Source: an uncultured Succiniclasticum sp.
GTDB lineage: Bacteria; Bacillota; Negativicutes; Acidaminococcales; Acidaminococcaceae
Assembly: GCA_905233365.1 (NCBI GenBank)
Contig: CAJODT010000002.1
Span: 1-51,920, forward strand
Reading direction: 5' to 3'
DNA: 51,920 bases
Both the position numbers and the translations under genes were made by a program. Positions within the stretch are counted from its first letter, which is position 1, and the number at the start of each line of letters is the position of its first letter. Below, piece after piece: positions 1-8,734 of this stretch. Below the pieces are notes generated by a model. The model did no database searches, had not been told where the DNA came from, and worked only from the letters and a program-made list of their open reading frames with translations.

Positions 1-988
1 GATGGTTATGGGTCTCGTTTTTGAACATCACCAGCCAGTCTTCCTTCTTGCCGTCGATTTCTACAGGCACAACGATGGAGCAGGCATTAATTTCCTCGGA
101 GTCGTCGTTGTCCGGGAATTTGTTTTCTTTCTTTAATTTTTTCGTGGCAATGCAGGCCATGTCCATCAGGGTGATGGGACGGTCTGTTTTCTTACCGTAA
201 ACTTTATCACGGATTGCAAGATATTGCTTAAAGGCATCCTCAATTGGTTTTGTATAATAGCCCGGTTCGATTTCCACCTTGTCCAGATTGGTCATAAAGG
301 TGGTATGGCGGCAATGATCAGACCAATAAGTATCTAATACGCGAATCTCCGTAATGGTAGGCACACGCTTCTCTTCCTCTTTAAAATATTTTTGGATCCA
401 CAGCAGGTCTTCCACACTCATGGCCAGACCCAGGTCTTTCTGCATGGCGGCCACTGCGTCTGCAGACAATTCCAAAAAACCGATAAGCCTTTCCACATCT
501 GCCGGTTCTTCCCATGTATCTTCCAGCGTCTCCGGTTTCTCCAGCGCTGCTTCCCTTGCTTCGATGGGGTTCACCAGATATTTTTTAACTTTTTCAAACT
601 CAGCGTCGGTCAGACGACCTTTCAAAACAAACACTTTAGCGGCAGCCACCAGTGGTTTTTCCTTCTGGGTAATCAGCTGGATACACTGGGCCGCAAAATC
701 TTCCCGCTGGTCGTACTGACCGGGCAGCAGTTCCACCGCAAACATCTTTTCATCCGCCGCGGAAACCAGATCATCCATAACCATATCAACAGGCGGTTCA
801 GACAGTACCAGTTGTCGCGCCAGGGCAAACTCTTCTTCCGAAAGACCCATCACGTCATAACGGGCCAGTATGCGGACCTTTTCCAGTCCGTCCATCAGCA
901 GATTGTTTTTAAGATCTGACAGCAGTCCTTTCGCTTCTACGGCAAATGCATCTTTCTTCTCCACATAAATTCGTCTGATGTCACTCAT
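1..988 (-). CDS. purL: Phosphoribosylformylglycinamidine synthase, N-terminal part (gene runs off the left edge)
   Basis: Manual minus-strand translation from ATG at 988: MSDIRRIYVEKKDAFAVEAKGLLSDLKNNL...TEIRVLDTYWSDHCRHTTFMTNL...WLVMFKNETHNH. The TYWSDHCRHTTF and FKNETHNH motifs are typical of PurL. Open-ended, so absent from the ORF track. Confidence 0.93.
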   Translation of the reverse strand, partial: MSDIRRIYVEKKDAFAVEAKGLLSDLKNNLLMDGLEKVRILARYDVMGLSEEEFALARQLVLSEPPVDMVMDDLVSAADEKMFAVELLPGQYDQREDFAAQCIQLITQKEKPLVAAAKVFVLKGRLTDAEFEKVKKYLVNPIEAREAALEKPETLEDTWEEPADVERLIGFLELSADAVAAMQKDLGLAMSVEDLLWIQKYFKEEEKRVPTITEIRVLDTYWSDHCRHTTFMTNLDKVEIEPGYYTKPIEDAFKQYLAIRDKVYGKKTDRPITLMDMACIATKKLKKENKFPDNDDSEEINACSIVVPVEIDGKKEDWLVMFKNETHNH

Positions 989-1025
989 GTTCTGGCCTCC
1001 GTGAATAGAAAAAATGTAAAACGAT

Positions 1026-2216
1026 TTAATAATATTCATTAATAAAGTTCACGCATTTTGGAAACAATGCGTCAAGGAAGGAAAGTAATCCGGGCGTATA
1101 GGATCGCATCCTGATTTTACCTGCTTCTACCAGCTGGCTGAAAGTAAGCGCCCCAAAATACAGCTGTGTAAAAGCGCCCATGGGGATCACTGCGTCCGCA
1201 TCGCCTGTTGTTTTTTCCAGATACAGGCTGCCGGTATCCACAGCAAGGGTCAAAAGGCTGTTGTTCTCTTCCAGCAGCTTATCCTGCAGCAACAGGGTGA
1301 CCTGCCCGTCCGGACAGTTTTCCGGCACTTCATAGCGCTGCAGCGCCTGCACCGCGTCAAAGCAACGGGCCATCATAAACGGTTTCACCCGTCCGGCCCG
1401 GTCCGCATCCGGAAAATCAAGCCAGGTCAGATCGTCTTCCATGGCTTCCCAGTACAGCTTATCCGCCACCGAACAGTGTTCGCCGGCATACCGAAGCAGC
1501 GCACACTTGGCGTCCGGCGTCAGGGCCACCAGTTCCTGAATAAGGAATGTCTTATCGTCCGTAATCTGATAAAACATGTAGCCCCTTGGCTCGCTGCCAT
1601 GATATACAACCGCCGCCTGGACTTTTTCAAGCTGGTGCACCGTAAGCAGCTTCCGCCACTGGAAATCCGTACGGATCGGCAGGCCGTTATATCCCTCCGC
1701 CAACGCCAGATACAAATCTTCAAACAGTTTGCTGCCATAAGAACTGAAATGCCGGATCCGCAGCTTTCCGGAAGGAACCGGCATAACAAGCTTCTCTAAC
1801 GGCATCTCATACACGTGCTTGCGGTAACAAAACGCAAAATCATATTTCTGATAAATCCCTGCATAGGCAGGCATCAGCAACGCGAAGGCACAGTCCTTCC
1901 TCCGCAACAGGCGGAATGCGGACTGCAGCAGCTCTTTTGTCAGGTTCTGCCCCCGATCCGCCGGATCCGTTGCCACACCTACAATGTAAGGAACGCGCTC
2001 CTCCTGGCCCCGCAACAAAATGCTGTAAGGGTTAAGGTGCAGCATATTCTGCAGATGCCCGTCCTCTTCGGAAAAACCGCCCAAAACCAGGTTATGCTGC
2101 AAACAGTATTCCTGAAAATACCATTGAAAAAACGGATCATCCTTCTTCTCAAAACAGTAGTCCCAAAGCGCCATGACCTGGGGCAATTCATTCGTAGTAA
2201 CAATTATGCAGTTCAT
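1026..2216 (-). CDS. GNAT family N-acetyltransferase (Eis-like, with C-terminal sterol-carrier-like domain)
   Basis: 396 aa ORF; VGVATDPADRGQNLTKELLQSAFRLLRRK acetyl-CoA binding region and Eis-like overall layout. Confidence 0.8.
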   Translation of the reverse strand: MNCIIVTTNELPQVMALWDYCFEKKDDPFFQWYFQEYCLQHNLVLGGFSEEDGHLQNMLHLNPYSILLRGQEERVPYIVGVATDPADRGQNLTKELLQSAFRLLRRKDCAFALLMPAYAGIYQKYDFAFCYRKHVYEMPLEKLVMPVPSGKLRIRHFSSYGSKLFEDLYLALAEGYNGLPIRTDFQWRKLLTVHQLEKVQAAVVYHGSEPRGYMFYQITDDKTFLIQELVALTPDAKCALLRYAGEHCSVADKLYWEAMEDDLTWLDFPDADRAGRVKPFMMARCFDAVQALQRYEVPENCPDGQVTLLLQDKLLEENNSLLTLAVDTGSLYLEKTTGDADAVIPMGAFTQLYFGALTFSQLVEAGKIRMRSYTPGLLSFLDALFPKCVNFINEYY

Positions 2217-2332
2217 AGATTCCTAAAATCTGATGATTAGGGAAACGCCGATAAATTATCCGTAATCGCACGCAAACCATAGCACCAGTATAACCTTTCT
2301 ATTGTTTTAAGATGTTCTTCAATTTGAAATCC

Positions 2333-3214
2333 TTATTTCACTAGCAAACTGTATTTCTTCACCATAAACGCCGGGTGCAGCGCTTCTTTCGCCTTGCGCA
2401 ATCCTTCCAGCCCTATGTCCTCTTCCCGGTTGATATATTTCATGTCCGGCCACACATACTTCGCGCACTCCGTCTGAATCGCCGCGTACAGGCCGCGTAT
2501 CTCGGGGTTGGCCTTTTCCACGTTTTCATCGCACACCTCTCCGTTAATGGCCTTGCCAAAACCGAAAGCTTCAATCTTCCCATTCACGCGGATCGCCCCG
2601 CCACGTAACCCCAGGGCCTCAAAATTCACAAAAGCTTCCTGTAACGCGCGGATCTCCCAGAAGATACTGGGATCCGTATCCATCCGGACTTTGCACCATT
2701 CTTCCCCGAAATACAGGCACTCGGCGAAATTTTCCGGATTGATCATTTCAAAAACGTAATCCTGATTCTCTCGCTTAAACGTATTGTAATGATTTTTCTG
2801 TCCGTGATAACGGCGTCCCCGCAAAGTCGCCAGGTCCTCCTGCAGATACACATAGTCCCAGCTGTCCCGGTTCTCTGTAAATTCTTCGTCTCCCTTCAGG
2901 CAGCTTAGCCGGTCCAGAGAGCACTCATAAATACCGCGGAACGCAAACGGCCCTCCCTCTGCTTCTTTAATTTCCTTTGCAAGAAGCGGCAGGTCTTCGT
3001 CTTTGCCTCCGAAGGGCTGCAGATAATAGGACTCCCCTTCCAGTTCCACTTTAATCAGCAGGAAACCGAATTTTTCCGTCCACCATGTACGGTAATAATC
3101 CCGCCAGATATACAGATTGGTAAAGGCACATTCCGAGCCGAAATGCTCCGGTTTGTTTAAATACGATTCGAACAGGGCGCGGTCCTTTACCGCGACTTCT
3201 TTAAATTCTAAAAT
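2333..3214 (-). CDS. DUF2156 (phosphatidylglycerol lysyltransferase C-terminal-like) protein, extended N-terminus
   Basis: The ORF track starts at GTG 3049, but the frame stays open and protein-like upstream: (I)LEFKEVAVKDRALFESYLNKPEHFGSECAFTNLYIWRDYYRTWWTEKFGFLLIKVELEGE. An AGAAAGGGG Shine-Dalgarno lies 7 nt before ATT at 3214; no ATG/GTG/TTG is in frame between. Confidence 0.75.
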   Translation of the reverse strand: MLEFKEVAVKDRALFESYLNKPEHFGSECAFTNLYIWRDYYRTWWTEKFGFLLIKVELEGESYYLQPFGGKDEDLPLLAKEIKEAEGGPFAFRGIYECSLDRLSCLKGDEEFTENRDSWDYVYLQEDLATLRGRRYHGQKNHYNTFKRENQDYVFEMINPENFAECLYFGEEWCKVRMDTDPSIFWEIRALQEAFVNFEALGLRGGAIRVNGKIEAFGFGKAINGEVCDENVEKANPEIRGLYAAIQTECAKYVWPDMKYINREEDIGLEGLRKAKEALHPAFMVKKYSLLVK

Positions 3215-3247
3215 AGGAATACCCCTTTCTATCCATATTTAATGTTA

Positions 3248-3253
3248 ATTATA
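3248..3253 (-). promoter_or_regulatory. Probable -10 element (TATAAT) for the DUF2156 gene
   Basis: Minus strand reads TTTATGATATAATTAACATT about 35 nt upstream of the proposed start. Confidence 0.5.
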
Positions 3254-3275
3254 TCATAAAGCCCTGCAATATTAA

Positions 3276-3434
3276 AGGAAGCACTGATTAATTCGTCTGC
3301 ACGCTAACCGGTGCTTTTTGTGACTGACTGCGTCAATGTCCCTCAACGTAGCTACGGCACGCTTTCGGGCCATTTCCTTGTCAGTCGCAAAAAGCCCTCG
3401 GTCATCGCACAAACTCATTTAATCAGCGTCTCCT
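3276..3434. repeat. MITE-like palindromic repeat, copy A
   Basis: Imperfect terminal inverted repeats AGGAAGCACTGATTAA / revcomp AGGAGACGCTGATTAA and internal arms CTTTTTGTGACTGAC / GTCAGTCGCAAAAAG. Matches the reverse complement of 15176-15335 over its full length. Confidence 0.85.
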
Positions 3435-3444
3435 AAACAAAAAT

Positions 3445-3473
3445 AAACCGACTGCCTGTTAAACAGTCGGTTT
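3445..3473 (-). terminator. Intrinsic terminator downstream of the zinc-ribbon gene
   Basis: Minus strand AAACCGACTG-TTTAACAGG-CAGTCGGTTT followed by ATTTTTGTTT. Confidence 0.75.
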
Positions 3474-3519
3474 CGGATACAATGGGTCAAACCTGTGCTG
3501 CTAAAAAAATGATTCGTTA

Positions 3520-3804
3520 TCAATGTCCTGCTTTGCGTTTGTTAAAGCAGTCAAAGCAATAAACGGGACGGTCTTCCGAAGGACGGAACGGAACTTCCGT
3601 TTCCTTGCCGCAATCAGCGCAAACAGCTTTGAACATTTCCCGCGGCTGGGTCCCGTTCATACGGGCTTTGCGGGCAGCACGGCAGGCAGAGCAGCGTTTC
3701 GGTTCGTTGGTGAAACCTTTTTCTGCATAAAATTCCTGCTCCGATGCAGAAAATACAAAATCATTACCGCATTCCACACATTTCAGGGTCTTGTCTTCAT
3801 ACAT
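3520..3804 (-). CDS. Zinc-ribbon / CxxC protein
   Basis: 94 aa with repeated CxxC pairs: CVECGNDF, CSACRAAR, CADCGKE, CFDCFNKRK. Confidence 0.85.
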   Translation of the reverse strand: MYEDKTLKCVECGNDFVFSASEQEFYAEKGFTNEPKRCSACRAARKARMNGTQPREMFKAVCADCGKETEVPFRPSEDRPVYCFDCFNKRKAGH

Positions 3805-4106
3805 AGTTAAGTCACTCCTTTTTCTTTGTACCCCATAGGAACAACATGCTTCTTACTGTACCGCTTCTTCCATTTGACGTACTTAGAAAAATGAGCCAAA
3901 AACGAAACAATAAACTAAGCCGGCCTTGAGATATCCTAATGTGAAGTATATCAAAAATAGAAAACTTGTCAATGCTAATTTACAATATTGTTGGTTACAA
4001 TTTTAGTAAAATTTATTTTTTCGGCGTTTTTTCATTATCAGTCGTATTATTTTGCCGGTCTCCTGTAAAACTGCAACGCCTTTTTCTGCGCCTTACTATT
4101 GCGTAT

Positions 4107-4706
4107 TCAATATTGCGTCAGGTTTGCGTAATCCAGCGTGTAAGAGCGACCCCAGTAATAAAAACAGGTTATGGAAGCATTGCCCACATGCAGATGCCAG
4201 GCGCGGTTCAGGTCCAGCCCCAGCATCGTGCAGATCAGCACCCGGATAATTCCGCCGTGGGCAACAAAAGCCACGTCCCCTTCCGGATGTTCATCTAAAA
4301 TCTGCTGCACTACCGGGTAGGCACGCTTCTGCACATCCGACATGCTCTCTCCTTTAGGAATCTTCGTACTGGCAGGGCTCGCAAAAAAATCTTTCCATTC
4401 TTTTGCATAGTTCTTCTGGATATCCTTGCTGTTCAAATTTTCCCAGATACCGAAACTCATCTCCCGCAATGCGTCCGTTTCCTGCGGTTTTATTCCTTTC
4501 GCTTTGCCGATGATCTCCGCCGTGGTTCTGGCGCGTTGCAGCGTACTGGTGTAAATCACCTGCAGCGGAATATCCTTTAAAAAATCCGCTACCTTTTCTG
4601 CCTGTTCAATCCCTTTCCAGTTCAGGGGAATATCGATCTGCCCCTGAAAACGCAGCTCACTGTTGTAGTCGGTCTCACCGTGACGGATCAGATAAAGTTT
4701 AGCCAT
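4107..4706 (-). CDS. cobC: Histidine phosphatase family protein, probable alpha-ribazole phosphatase
   Basis: MAKLYLIRHGETDYN motif (RHGE) plus position in the cobalamin cluster. Confidence 0.8.
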   Translation of the reverse strand: MAKLYLIRHGETDYNSELRFQGQIDIPLNWKGIEQAEKVADFLKDIPLQVIYTSTLQRARTTAEIIGKAKGIKPQETDALREMSFGIWENLNSKDIQKNYAKEWKDFFASPASTKIPKGESMSDVQKRAYPVVQQILDEHPEGDVAFVAHGGIIRVLICTMLGLDLNRAWHLHVGNASITCFYYWGRSYTLDYANLTQY

Positions 4707-4765
4707 GCTGTTCCTTCCTCCTTCCGCTGCTCTGGCCAGCAGCGTTCCCCTTTATAACATCTCTT

Positions 4766-5638
4766 TTATGCCTGCAGAGAATTTTTCTTCTTATCTTCCT
4801 GAACCTTCAGGGAATAATCTTCCTTTTCGTTATGCACGCCGGCTTCTTCAAAGGTTTCCATTTCCGTATAGGCCTTAATGCCCGCGTCAAACAGCCGGAG
4901 GCAGGTCAAAGCTCCTACGCCTTCCGCATTGTTCAGGGAAAGACGCAGCGGCGCCTGCAGTTGCAATTTATTCAACAACGCAGCGCTGCCAGCTTCCGCA
5001 GATTCATCGCCCGCAAAACAGTATTGCAGTACATACGGATTAAATTTGGCAGCCGCAAAAGCCGCCAGGCAGGTTGCCACACCGTCCAGCATGATTGGCA
5101 CGCGCATCCCCGCCGCCTGCAGGATAGCGCCCGTCATGGCCGCTACGGTCGGGCACTGCAGCCTGCCCAAAAAGGCAAGGCCGTCTTCCTCTTCCAAAAA
5201 TTCCTGCCAGTCCAGTCTCAAATTTTTTTCGCAGGTACCGAGACAAATCAGCCCGGCCTTTTCTTCCCCAATATATTCTCCCGTCAGCATTGCTCCTTCT
5301 TCCAACAGGTCGTAGGCATTTTCGCCGATGACCAGAAGGGGAATCACTTTCGCATTGACATGGGACGCATAAACAGAAATCGCTTTCTTCTTCAACATCA
5401 CGGCCTCAATCTCCGCCGCATGCTTCGCTTCCCCCCACAGCAACAGCAGACGGGTTTCGGGTACAGTCATCAGCTGCTTATCCGAAGAGCCGATGATCCC
5501 CGCGTAACGCGTGGTCATGCTTTCCAGTTTGGCAAGGGAACCCACCGGTTTGATCAGATTATCAAACCGTTTCTGCGCAGCTTTTATAATTTTCCCGCTT
5601 AAGGGCTGAATATTTGTAACCAGTTCTTCAATATGCAT
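4766..5638 (-). CDS. Short CobT paralog (nicotinate-nucleotide:lower-ligand phosphoribosyltransferase-like; ArsB-like candidate)
   Basis: 290 aa; keeps CobT N-terminal motif QKRFDNLIKPVGSLAKLE and the C-terminal VPIMLDGVATCLAAFAAA / NNAEGVGALTCL region; lacks the central DHG and EMGIANTT segments. Confidence 0.8.
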   Translation of the reverse strand: MHIEELVTNIQPLSGKIIKAAQKRFDNLIKPVGSLAKLESMTTRYAGIIGSSDKQLMTVPETRLLLLWGEAKHAAEIEAVMLKKKAISVYASHVNAKVIPLLVIGENAYDLLEEGAMLTGEYIGEEKAGLICLGTCEKNLRLDWQEFLEEEDGLAFLGRLQCPTVAAMTGAILQAAGMRVPIMLDGVATCLAAFAAAKFNPYVLQYCFAGDESAEAGSAALLNKLQLQAPLRLSLNNAEGVGALTCLRLFDAGIKAYTEMETFEEAGVHNEKEDYSLKVQEDKKKNSLQA

Positions 5639-5727
5639 TTCCGTGTTCCTTATTGTAAAAAATTTCTCCGGATTCTAAAAACCAGGAACAGCAGACTTAA
5701 AAGATCTGCCCTCTCCGTTTATTAATT

Positions 5728-6576
5728 TCATCTCAAAAAATAATACGCTAAAAACAATACGATCACGTCGCCGCATTCCGTCAAAAAACCAAAGGTATCA
5801 CCGGTCAGGCCGCCCAGATTCCACTTCAGGTAAAACGCCAGGGCGATACAGGGAATACAGCTGACTGCCGCCAGCTTACACCAGACCGGTCCCAGCAAAA
5901 AGAGCAGCACGGCCGCAAAAAGCAAGGCCAGCACCAGATAAACCGGACTGCCGCCGGTTTTAAACATCTCCCCCAGACCGCCGGGTCTGGCATTGGGAAA
6001 CTTCAGGATATATACGACCATCAGCGTCCGGGTCACAATATACATGGTAACCAGCAGCGGTCCTAAAATGGCAGAAGAAAAAGAACCCAGCAAAACAACT
6101 TTGGCCAGGATCAGAATAATGGCGCCGATGACAGCGTTAGCCCCTACATGGCTGTCCTGCATGATTTCCAGCTTCCGTTCCCGGGTCCGTCCGCTGAATA
6201 CGCCGTCCGCTGTGTCCATAAAACCGTCGTACATCAGCGTGCCGATAAAAAACAGCTCCGCCAGCACCAAAAAAACGCCCAGCACATTACCGGAAAAACC
6301 GGCCAGCGTACCAACATGAGCCGCCCCCCACATGAGTGTGCCCATAATGACTCCCACCAGCGGGAAATAAGGCACAGAGCGGGCAAAATCATCCGGGAAC
6401 CAAACCTCACGTTTCGTCATCCGTATCCTTGTCAAAAATTCCAGACAGGTGAAAAAATCCCGCAGGTAACGGAACGGGCCTGTGGAACGTTCCGGCAATG
6501 GAATATTTAACCGGTTCCAGAAACCGGTTTCCTCTTCCACCTCTGTTCCTTTGGTTTTCAGATTTTCCTCTGCCAT
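5728..6576 (-). CDS. cobS: Adenosylcobinamide-GDP ribazoletransferase
   Basis: FFTCLEFLTRI, YDGFMDTADGVFSGRTRERKLEIMQDSHVGANAV motif; cluster context. Confidence 0.95.
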   Translation of the reverse strand: MAEENLKTKGTEVEEETGFWNRLNIPLPERSTGPFRYLRDFFTCLEFLTRIRMTKREVWFPDDFARSVPYFPLVGVIMGTLMWGAAHVGTLAGFSGNVLGVFLVLAELFFIGTLMYDGFMDTADGVFSGRTRERKLEIMQDSHVGANAVIGAIILILAKVVLLGSFSSAILGPLLVTMYIVTRTLMVVYILKFPNARPGGLGEMFKTGGSPVYLVLALLFAAVLLFLLGPVWCKLAAVSCIPCIALAFYLKWNLGGLTGDTFGFLTECGDVIVLFLAYYFLR

Positions 6577-6577
6577 G

Positions 6578-7648
6578 CTACTCTCCTGTCAGTTCCCGGT
6601 ACGTATCCAGCGCGGAACGCAAAATACTGATAGCCAGCGAAGCGCCGGTGCCTTCCCCTAACCGCATGCCCGCATGGACGATGGGTTGCAACTGCAGCAC
6701 TTCCAGCATCTTCTTCGCGCTCAAATCGGAAGAAAGATGGGAACAAAGCAAATATTTCGCACAGTTCGGATTAATTCCGTAAGCAATCAGCGCGGCCGCG
6801 GTAGCGTTCACGCCGTCCACCATGGTGGGCACATGGCGCGCCGCCCCGGCCAGCATCATACCGGCCAGTCCCGCGTGATCGTAGCCCCCTACTTTGCATA
6901 ACACATCCATCCCCTCGCCGGGTTTCGGCTTGTTAATTTCAAGCCCTTTGCGGACAACTTCTGTTTTGATTTTCATCCGTTCGTCATTGATGCCGCTGCC
7001 CCGGCCAACGGTCAGTTCTGCGGGCAGATCCAGAAAACCTGCCGCAATAGCAGCCGTAGACGTGGTATTGGCAATCCCCATCTCCCCGGTCTCAAGTAAA
7101 TTACAGCCGCCGTCAATGGCTTCGTCGGCAATCCGCATGCCGGTTTCCAGCGCGGCCACGGCCTGATCATAGCTCATGGCAGGGCCCTGGGTAAAATCTT
7201 CCGTGCCCCAGGCAATCTTGCACTGCCGCACATGAGAAAAAGCCTGTAAATCAAAATTCGTCCCCACATCCACAATGACCATATCCGCGCCGGCATGTCG
7301 GGCCATAACGTTGGCCCCCGCTGTACCTCTGCCATACCCGTTGATCATCTGCAGCGTCACTTCCTGGGGAAATGCGCTGACGCCATACTTGCAGATTCCG
7401 TGATCGCCGCACATCAGCAGCATCACCGGCTTCAGCCCCCGGATGCCACGCCCGTCCGTCATCATCAGATAATCCGCCGTCAGTCCTGGGAGGATCCCGA
7501 AATCTTCTCCCGGCGCCAGAACAGCGTTCCAGTTTTTTAAAACTTCGTTCCGTATATTCTCATTTGGTAACGCAATATACAAATCTTCCAACATAGAAGC
7601 GCTCCACTTCATAACAAAGTCCAAAACGATTCTGAACACAGATTGCAA
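6578..7648 (-). CDS. cobT: Nicotinate-nucleotide:dimethylbenzimidazole phosphoribosyltransferase family (CobT/ArsA-like)
   Basis: CGDHGI, GEMGIANTTSTAAI, GRGSGI, VPTMVDGVNATAAAL, MRLGEGTGASLAI motifs. The start may be an internal Met (MKWSAS or MLEDLY). Confidence 0.9.
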   Translation of the reverse strand: MQSVFRIVLDFVMKWSASMLEDLYIALPNENIRNEVLKNWNAVLAPGEDFGILPGLTADYLMMTDGRGIRGLKPVMLLMCGDHGICKYGVSAFPQEVTLQMINGYGRGTAGANVMARHAGADMVIVDVGTNFDLQAFSHVRQCKIAWGTEDFTQGPAMSYDQAVAALETGMRIADEAIDGGCNLLETGEMGIANTTSTAAIAAGFLDLPAELTVGRGSGINDERMKIKTEVVRKGLEINKPKPGEGMDVLCKVGGYDHAGLAGMMLAGAARHVPTMVDGVNATAAALIAYGINPNCAKYLLCSHLSSDLSAKKMLEVLQLQPIVHAGMRLGEGTGASLAISILRSALDTYRELTGE

Positions 7649-7666
7649 AAATTGTTTTCTATAATT

Positions 7667-8254
7667 TTATTCAAACCGGAACGCAAGCCGCTTGATATCC
7701 ACCGCCTGCCCTGCCACCACATAAAAAACCTGGTCGGCCGCTTCCCCGATCTGCTGGTTCACCCAACCGGAAATATCCCGGTATTCCCGGGCCATGGCGT
7801 TATCCGGCACAATGCCGCTGCCCACTTCGTTGGAAACAAACACAACCGTCCTGCCGCACGCTCGTGCCGCGTCCAGCAGCGCCTGCATCCGCCCGCGCAC
7901 CACGGCAGCTTTTTCCGCCGTTGTTCCCTTCGGTGCGTTCTTTCCATATAACATGTTGCTCAGATAAATGGTGATGTCGTCAAATAAAATAGCGTCCGTA
8001 CGCTCTCCCGCTTCCGGGAAAACTTTCTCCGCCTCATAGGGCGCTTCAAAGGTGATCCACTGTTGGCCCCGGCGGGACTGATGCAGCTTGATCCGTTCCG
8101 CCATTTCTTCATCCAGTATTTCCGCCGTAGCGATATAGCCGCACAGAGAACCGGCGTGAAGCACATATTTTTCCGCGAATTCGCTTTTTCCGCTGCGGGC
8201 TCCGCCCAGCACCAGCACAAGTTTATTTTCCACAGTCACGGCACATCCTCCCAT
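7667..8254 (-). CDS. cobU: Bifunctional adenosylcobinamide kinase / phosphate guanylyltransferase
   Basis: LVLVLGGARSGKSEFAEKY P-loop, VFVSNEVGSGIVPDNAMAREYRDISGWVNQ motif. Start placed at ATG 8254 (overlapping the upstream stop) rather than ORF-track 8332. Confidence 0.92.
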   Translation of the reverse strand: MGGCAVTVENKLVLVLGGARSGKSEFAEKYVLHAGSLCGYIATAEILDEEMAERIKLHQSRRGQQWITFEAPYEAEKVFPEAGERTDAILFDDITIYLSNMLYGKNAPKGTTAEKAAVVRGRMQALLDAARACGRTVVFVSNEVGSGIVPDNAMAREYRDISGWVNQQIGEAADQVFYVVAGQAVDIKRLAFRFE

Positions 8255-8481
8255 CACTGGCGCAACGGCACATGCAGATAATAATCGATGACCCAGACGA
8301 ACTGGCCGTTTTTGCGTTTTACCCGGTGCCATTTCATCTTATCGATCAGCGCCGTGTTCAACAGCTTAACCTGCTCGTTCGGCTCAAAGGAACCGATGGG
8401 CGGATATTCCTTTCCGGCGTGCTGCCGGAATTTCACATCCGTTCCGACAATGTAAGCTTTTTTTATTTCCGGTTTCCACAT
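8254..8481 (-). CDS. Small SH3-like protein of unknown function, overlapping the cobU start
   Basis: 75 aa MWKPEIKKAYIVGTDVKFRQHAGKEYPPIGSFEPNEQVKLL...; stop overlaps the cobU ATG (ATGA). Confidence 0.65.
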   Translation of the reverse strand: MWKPEIKKAYIVGTDVKFRQHAGKEYPPIGSFEPNEQVKLLNTALIDKMKWHRVKRKNGQFVWVIDYYLHVPLRQ

Positions 8482-8538
8482 AGAAATTACTCCCAGTAAA
8501 GATAGTATTTGTAAAGTTTATTATATCATAGAAAACAG

Positions 8539-8587
8539 CAGCGGAAAAGTCTGCGCAAAAGCATTTTGCTGCATCTCTTTTCCGCTG
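8539..8587 (-). terminator. Terminator hairpin downstream of the nitroreductase gene
   Basis: Minus strand CAGCGGAAAAG ... CTTTTCCGCTG followed by CTGTTTTCT. Confidence 0.6.
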
Positions 8588-8734
8588 TTACTGTTTTGCA
8601 ATAAATTACAACACTCTATCCTTATAGTGTTCTTCCATAAAATTCTTTGCTTCTTCTATTCCTTCTATGTTAAATCTTGGCATTTGTCGGCAATACGATA
8701 CTCCATTTTCTCCTTAACGTATCACCGTTACCTG

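Noticed and set aside
3160-3180. GATTCGAAC resembling a tRNA T-loop
   Set aside because: Lies inside the DUF2156 reading frame; no acceptor or anticodon stems around it.
4832-5602. 256-aa plus-strand ORF
   Set aside because: Antisense to the short CobT paralog; no family pattern.
8482-8734. Possible cobalamin riboswitch upstream of the cob cluster
   Set aside because: No recognisable B12-box; the region holds a terminator hairpin and a TATAAT-like promoter element only.
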